A stretch of 10,415 bases of DNA from CAZVWW01 sp964631265 (GTDB lineage: Bacteria > Thermotogota > Thermotogae > MWEM01): contig CAZVWW010000083.1 in assembly GCA_964631265.1 (NCBI GenBank), forward strand, positions 1-10,415. The letters run 5' to 3'. The position numbers and the translations under genes were made by a program. Of the stretch, positions 7,649-10,415 are shown piece by piece (position 1 is the stretch's first letter; the number at the start of each line of letters is the position of its first letter). The notes under the pieces were generated by a model that was not told the DNA's origin, ran no database searches, and saw only the letters and a list, made by a program, of their open reading frames with translations.

Positions 7649-7677
7649 TACAGGGAGGCCTTCTCAGCCTCCCTGTA
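7649..7677 (-). terminator. Perfect 11-bp hairpin between dppA and dppB
   Basis: The arms 7649-7659 and 7667-7677 are exact reverse complements (TACAGGGAGGC/GCCTCCCTGTA) around a 7-base loop. In the minus-strand RNA the stem is followed by AUAAUAAUUUU, a moderate U-rich tail. It lies 32 bases after the dppA stop and about 38 before the dppB start. It could be a partial terminator or an mRNA-stabilising stem, giving more binding protein than permease, as is common in binding-protein ABC operons. Confidence 0.72.
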
Positions 7678-7709
7678 ATGATGTCAATTTGAATTCTGTT
7701 GATTGACGC

Positions 7710-9218
7710 TTATTCGAAATAAGCGTATTTCAGCACGGTAACGCCGAGCGGAAGAACCATGACATCTTTAAGGTCTGTATTGACACCGACGAGTTCGTCC
7801 TGAACGTAGAGGAAGATCCACGGTGCCTGTTCAACGAGAAGCTTCTGCAATTCTGTCAGGTACTCCTGCCGCTCGTCGGGATCAAAGGTGGTCATTTCCT
7901 TTTTCAGGAGTTCATCCACTCTGTCGTTTGCCATCCCGACATGGTTGTCCCCGTTGGGCGGCCAGTTGTCAGAATCAAAGAGCGGTCTCACAACCCAGTC
8001 AGCATCTCCTGTTGAAGGGCTCCAGCCGATCACATACATGGTATGTTCTGATTCAGCCGGGGAATTTGAATAAAGCAGGTCCATATAGGAGGCCCATTCG
8101 AGGACATCTATCTTAGCATCAATGCCAACCGCTTTCAGCTGACTCTGAACGATGACCGCTATCTTCTTGTAATGCGGCGCCGCAAAGAGTGTGGTCTTGA
8201 AGCCGTCGGGATAACCGGCCTCGGCGAGGAGTTCTTTCGCCTTTTCGGGGTTGTACGGATAGCCTTGCGTTTCGTAATACCCGTTGACCTTGGGGGCAAT
8301 GACGGATTTTGCAGGATTGGCATACCCTCTGAAGAGTGCCTCGGCCATGCCCTTTTTGTCGATGGCGTAGTTGGCGGCCTGTCTGACCAGTTTGTTGTCA
8401 AAGGGCGGTTTGGTCATGTTGAAGCCTACATATCGAACGGTCAGACTCGGCGTGACAACGATATCCACACCCTTTTTACCTTCAAGTCTGGGAACATTGA
8501 TGGGTTCAATCATATCAGAGACATCTGAATCGCCCGATTCAAGCATCAGGACTCTCGTGTTGGCCTCGGGAACGATCTTGAAGTTAATTCCATCGAGCTT
8601 CGGTTCTCCCTGCCAGTATCTGTCGTAGGCCTTCAGTTGGATATGATCACCTTTAGACCATTCAACAAATTCGTAAGGCCCTGTACCGACCGGAAAATTC
8701 GAGATCTCTTCTTTCGGGAAGTTCTCCAGTATCCCCGGAGAAACGATCAGTCCGGCACCGTGTGCAAGATGGTTCAGGAACGGCCCGAATGGGGTCTTCA
8801 TATTGAATTTTACCGTGTAATCATCGACTACTTTCACACTCTCGACAAACGGTACAAAGAGTGAGGAACGTCTGAGATCACCGGCAAGAAGTTTGTCAAA
8901 ATGGAGTTTGACGGCGTCTGCGTTAAACGGCATACCATCCTGAAATTTGACATCTTCCTGAAGATAAAAGGTGTACGTCATGCCATCTGCAGCGATGTCC
9001 CAGCTCTCAGCCAGAGCGGGCACAACGTTCATCTCACCGTCGAATTCCACCAATCCTTCATAGATGTGGCGGCAGACCTGCTCCGAGTAATTGTCCGTCA
9101 TATCAGCCGGATAAAGCGTTGCCGCATCACCGTTCATTGCCACAACAGCTTCATCGGCACCGAAAACAAACAAACTAAAAATCGAGATCAACAATACAGT
9201 TACAAAAAGTTTCTTCAT
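7710..9218 (-). CDS. dppA: Extracytoplasmic peptide-type solute-binding protein, DppA/OppA-like
   Basis: This 502-residue protein is the substrate receptor of the adjacent importer and belongs to the family 5 extracellular solute-binding proteins (usual length about 500-540). A Sec signal peptide occupies about residues 1-20 (MKKLF, hydrophobic core, then FVFGA before DEAVV). There is no lipobox cysteine, so it should be a free periplasmic protein, not a lipoprotein. Family features in the mature part include the early block YSEQVCRHIYEGLVEF, then PALAESW, an AADGMTYTFYLQEDVKFQDGMPFNA-type segment, and VGTGPYEF. I set the start at the ATG at 9218 because AAGGAGGT stands 7 bases upstream and the signal peptide starts there; an upstream in-frame ATG would add 19 residues of leader. 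It is the first gene of the operon, with a promoter candidate about 35 bases upstream. Ligand is not determinable: peptides, or an ornithine-related compound given the downstream genes. Confidence 0.94.
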   Translation of the reverse strand: MKKLFVTVLLISIFSLFVFGADEAVVAMNGDAATLYPADMTDNYSEQVCRHIYEGLVEFDGEMNVVPALAESWDIAADGMTYTFYLQEDVKFQDGMPFNADAVKLHFDKLLAGDLRRSSLFVPFVESVKVVDDYTVKFNMKTPFGPFLNHLAHGAGLIVSPGILENFPKEEISNFPVGTGPYEFVEWSKGDHIQLKAYDRYWQGEPKLDGINFKIVPEANTRVLMLESGDSDVSDMIEPINVPRLEGKKGVDIVVTPSLTVRYVGFNMTKPPFDNKLVRQAANYAIDKKGMAEALFRGYANPAKSVIAPKVNGYYETQGYPYNPEKAKELLAEAGYPDGFKTTLFAAPHYKKIAVIVQSQLKAVGIDAKIDVLEWASYMDLLYSNSPAESEHTMYVIGWSPSTGDADWVVRPLFDSDNWPPNGDNHVGMANDRVDELLKKEMTTFDPDERQEYLTELQKLLVEQAPWIFLYVQDELVGVNTDLKDVMVLPLGVTVLKYAYFE

Positions 9219-9253
9219 AAAAAAACCTCCTTGAATTGAAATTGGGATAACAC

Positions 9254-9262
9254 ATTTTACCA
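9254..9262 (-). promoter_or_regulatory. dppA: Extended -10 promoter candidate for dppA
   Basis: On the minus strand TGGTAAAAT gives a -10 box TAAAAT (9254-9259) with an upstream TG pair (9261-9262). The -35 region at a 17-base spacing (9277-9282, ATAATG) is poor, so this would be an extended -10 promoter. Transcription would start near 9247 and leave a leader of about 29 bases, too short for a riboswitch. Confidence 0.5.
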
Positions 9263-9281
9263 TATTATTCTTCACACATTA

Positions 9282-9290
9282 TGATAAAAT
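9282..9290 (+). promoter_or_regulatory. Extended -10 promoter candidate for the CYTH gene
   Basis: The plus strand reads TGATAAAAT, a -10 box TAAAAT (9285-9290) with a TG pair at 9282-9283. No good -35 is seen 16-18 bases upstream. A start near 9297 would leave a leader of about 39 bases before the ATG at 9336. Confidence 0.48.
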
Positions 9291-9335
9291 CAAGAAAACG
9301 GTGTAAAAAATGACGCATCCGGGAAGGTGAAGAAA

Positions 9336-9947
9336 ATGGCCGTTGAGATCGAGCGAAAATTTATCATTGATCAGACAAAGAGCGAGGAACTGAAGCGTCA
9401 ATATAAAAACGATATCATAGGCATTATCCAGTGGTATACCGATGGCGGGAGTACGGTCCGGAAAACAGAGAGGATCCGTTTGATCATCTCCAAAGAAGGA
9501 TATACATGGATCAGAGGGAGAAAGGAAACGACTGGTGAAAGTCTTGTCACGAGAAATGAGATGGAATCCCCTATCGATAAAAACGATCTTCCCGAACCAG
9601 ACTATCTGAGGAAATTTCCCTTTGTGGCGAAGATAAGAAGGGTGTTCAATCAGGTGGAATCGGTTGAAATGGTGCTTGACCTATACGTGCAAACCCTTTC
9701 ATACCCCTTCGATGTTGACCGGTTGCTTGAGATTGAAATAAAAGATGAGCGGTCTAAAAGTGAGGAACTTTTTAGAAAAACAATCGATTTCTTCGCTTTG
9801 GATGGTAGAATAAGAGAGGTGAGCGAAGAACCCGGCTACACGAATCAGTCCATTGCAAGACGGGCGTTCGAAAAAAATCCCGGAGAGCCACCGGCCCCCG
9901 GTGACATCATAGAAACGGTTGAAAAGGCCTTATTCAAGGAAAGGTGA
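9336..9947 (+). CDS. CYTH domain protein (triphosphate-binding tunnel family)
   Basis: This is a 203-residue cytosolic protein of the CYTH superfamily, whose members bind triphosphates in an eight-stranded tunnel with a metal ion (inorganic triphosphatases, thiamine triphosphatases, class IV adenylate cyclases). The signature ExExK is present at the N-terminus as EIERK (residues 4-8). It is followed by the basic RIRL strand, WIRGRKE, the acidic NEMES, the basic KIRRVF, and a late acidic strand LLEIEIKDE. The usual lysine in the third strand appears to be arginine here. I start at the ATG at 9336 because AAGGTGA lies 5 bases ahead and ExExK normally begins a few residues in; an in-frame GTG at 9327 overlaps that site. 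It diverges from dppA and is followed after 4 bases by a small membrane-protein gene. Triphosphatase activity is the likeliest guess; cyclase activity cannot be excluded. Confidence 0.88.
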   Translation: MAVEIERKFIIDQTKSEELKRQYKNDIIGIIQWYTDGGSTVRKTERIRLIISKEGYTWIRGRKETTGESLVTRNEMESPIDKNDLPEPDYLRKFPFVAKIRRVFNQVESVEMVLDLYVQTLSYPFDVDRLLEIEIKDERSKSEELFRKTIDFFALDGRIREVSEEPGYTNQSIARRAFEKNPGEPPAPGDIIETVEKALFKER

Positions 9948-9951
9948 GAAG

Positions 9952-10326
9952 ATGAAGACGATAACGATAATCCTCGTTCTGTTACTGGCATCCGTAACGA
10001 TTTTACTGGCCGACAGAACCCCTGATCCGGACAAGATTCACGACTATTACACAAAAGATGAAATCATCGAGGCATTCAAGAAAAACAGGACCTTTGAATG
10101 GGTCGATCGATACAATGAAAAGAGCGACGGGATTTATATCCTCACCTCGGAATGGTACTATCAGGTCATGCTTGAGCAAGAGGACAATTCGCTCTATTTC
10201 AGGGGGCGTAAGAGCCGTGCCGAATACGACCGGATGGTCCCCTTCTGGATCATTATAGGACTCTTCGTTGTCGCCGGCGTGATCATCCTCATTATCATTC
10301 TGTCCTCACTGAATAAGAGGCGATAA
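9952..10326 (+). CDS. Small single-pass membrane protein of unknown function
   Basis: I do not recognise this 124-residue protein. A hydrophobic N-terminal signal-like segment (residues 4-19) ends in LLA before DRTPDP. A hydrophilic domain of about 75 residues follows (21-95), rich in Asp, Glu, Lys and Tyr, with YYTKDEIIEAFKKN and a WYYQVML segment. A strong transmembrane helix (about 97-119) and a basic tail NKRR close the protein. With cleavage at about residue 20 this gives an outward-facing N-terminal domain and a cytosolic tail; without cleavage it would be a two-pass protein. I set the start at the ATG at 9952 because AAGGTGA lies 5 bases upstream, sharing bases with the stop codon of the CYTH gene 4 bases away. 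The two genes are therefore probably cotranscribed and coupled. The open frame can extend upstream to a TTG inside the CYTH gene, but that would bury the signal peptide. Confidence 0.82.
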   Translation: MKTITIILVLLLASVTILLADRTPDPDKIHDYYTKDEIIEAFKKNRTFEWVDRYNEKSDGIYILTSEWYYQVMLEQEDNSLYFRGRKSRAEYDRMVPFWIIIGLFVVAGVIILIIILSSLNKRR

Positions 10327-10346
10327 CGAGGGGCGCTTTATTTTCC

Positions 10347-10415
10347 AATCAAGGGGGCAAAATCAGGGGGACAGGTCCCTTGATTATGAAGTCGTAATCA
10401 AGGGACCTGTCCCCC
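10347..10415. repeat. Long perfect inverted repeat, REP-like palindrome
   Basis: Two 21-base arms (10366-10386 and 10395-10415) are exact reverse complements around an 8-base centre; a G-C and a G-T pair could extend the stem to 23. Each arm contains GGGACAGGTCCC or its complement, itself nearly palindromic, so the unit could form a hairpin or a cruciform. A partial extra copy, AATCAAGGG, lies at 10347-10355 and recurs in the right arm at 10396-10404. The element begins about 40 bases after the membrane-protein stop. The GGGACAGGTCCC core resembles, from memory, dispersed palindromes found with REP-associated Y1 transposases. No transposase is present here. It may also serve as a transcription stop for the plus-strand genes, though no T run can be seen before the window ends. 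Confidence 0.85.

Noticed and set aside
9219..9275. N-terminal extension of dppA by 19 residues
   Set aside because: It would run through the ribosome binding site and the likely transcription start, and would place the signal peptide internally.
9219..9335. Possible riboswitch or leader RNA upstream of dppA
   Set aside because: The predicted leader is only about 29 bases and the whole gap is under 120 bases; no stable stem fits in it.
9919..9951. Upstream TTG start for the small membrane protein
   Set aside because: It lies inside the CYTH gene and would put a charged stretch in front of a clear signal-like segment; the ATG at 9952 has a good ribosome binding site.

Overview
The window looks like chromosomal DNA of an anaerobic, amino-acid-fermenting bacterium of mid GC content. 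The main clue is a run of genes for the lower part of oxidative ornithine degradation (ord, ortA, ortB), directly downstream of a peptide-type ABC importer. The importer's binding protein has a plain Sec signal peptide and no lipobox cysteine. That fits a diderm or toga-bearing lineage such as Thermotogota better than a typical Firmicute, but this is a weak guess and nothing here fixes the taxon. Ribosome binding sites are strong and of AGGAGGTGA type.

Layout. Nine genes on the minus strand run from about 9218 down to 57, in transcription order dppA, dppB, dppC, dppD, dppF, ord, ortA, ortB, degV. Most junctions overlap or lie within about 25 bases. Three gaps carry regulatory structure: a perfect hairpin between dppA and dppB; a promoter-like sequence plus a tandem 12-base repeat between dppF and ord; and a compound hairpin with a U-rich tail between ortB and degV. 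A near-consensus minus-strand promoter just past the degV stop points out of the left edge, towards a gene that is not in the window.

On the plus strand, from 9336, a two-gene unit encodes a CYTH-domain protein and a small single-pass membrane protein of unknown function. It diverges from dppA across a short intergenic region with back-to-back extended -10 promoter candidates. The window ends exactly at the end of a long perfect inverted repeat with a GGGACAGGTCCC core, which resembles a dispersed REP-like palindrome.

How the genes work together. The importer probably brings in a peptide or a basic amino-acid compound, using DppA as periplasmic receptor, DppB and DppC as membrane channel, and DppD and DppF as ATPases. 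Ord oxidatively deaminates 2,4-diaminopentanoate to 2-amino-4-oxopentanoate, and OrtAB cleaves that with CoA to alanine and acetyl-CoA. The upstream enzymes of the known pathway (ornithine racemase and the B12-dependent D-ornithine 4,5-aminomutase OraSE) are not in the window. They must be elsewhere, or this locus is fed in another way. DegV is a fatty-acid-binding family protein that probably has its own expression control. I see no RNA gene, CRISPR array, intact mobile element or broken gene, and no gene-free stretch longer than 300 bases.
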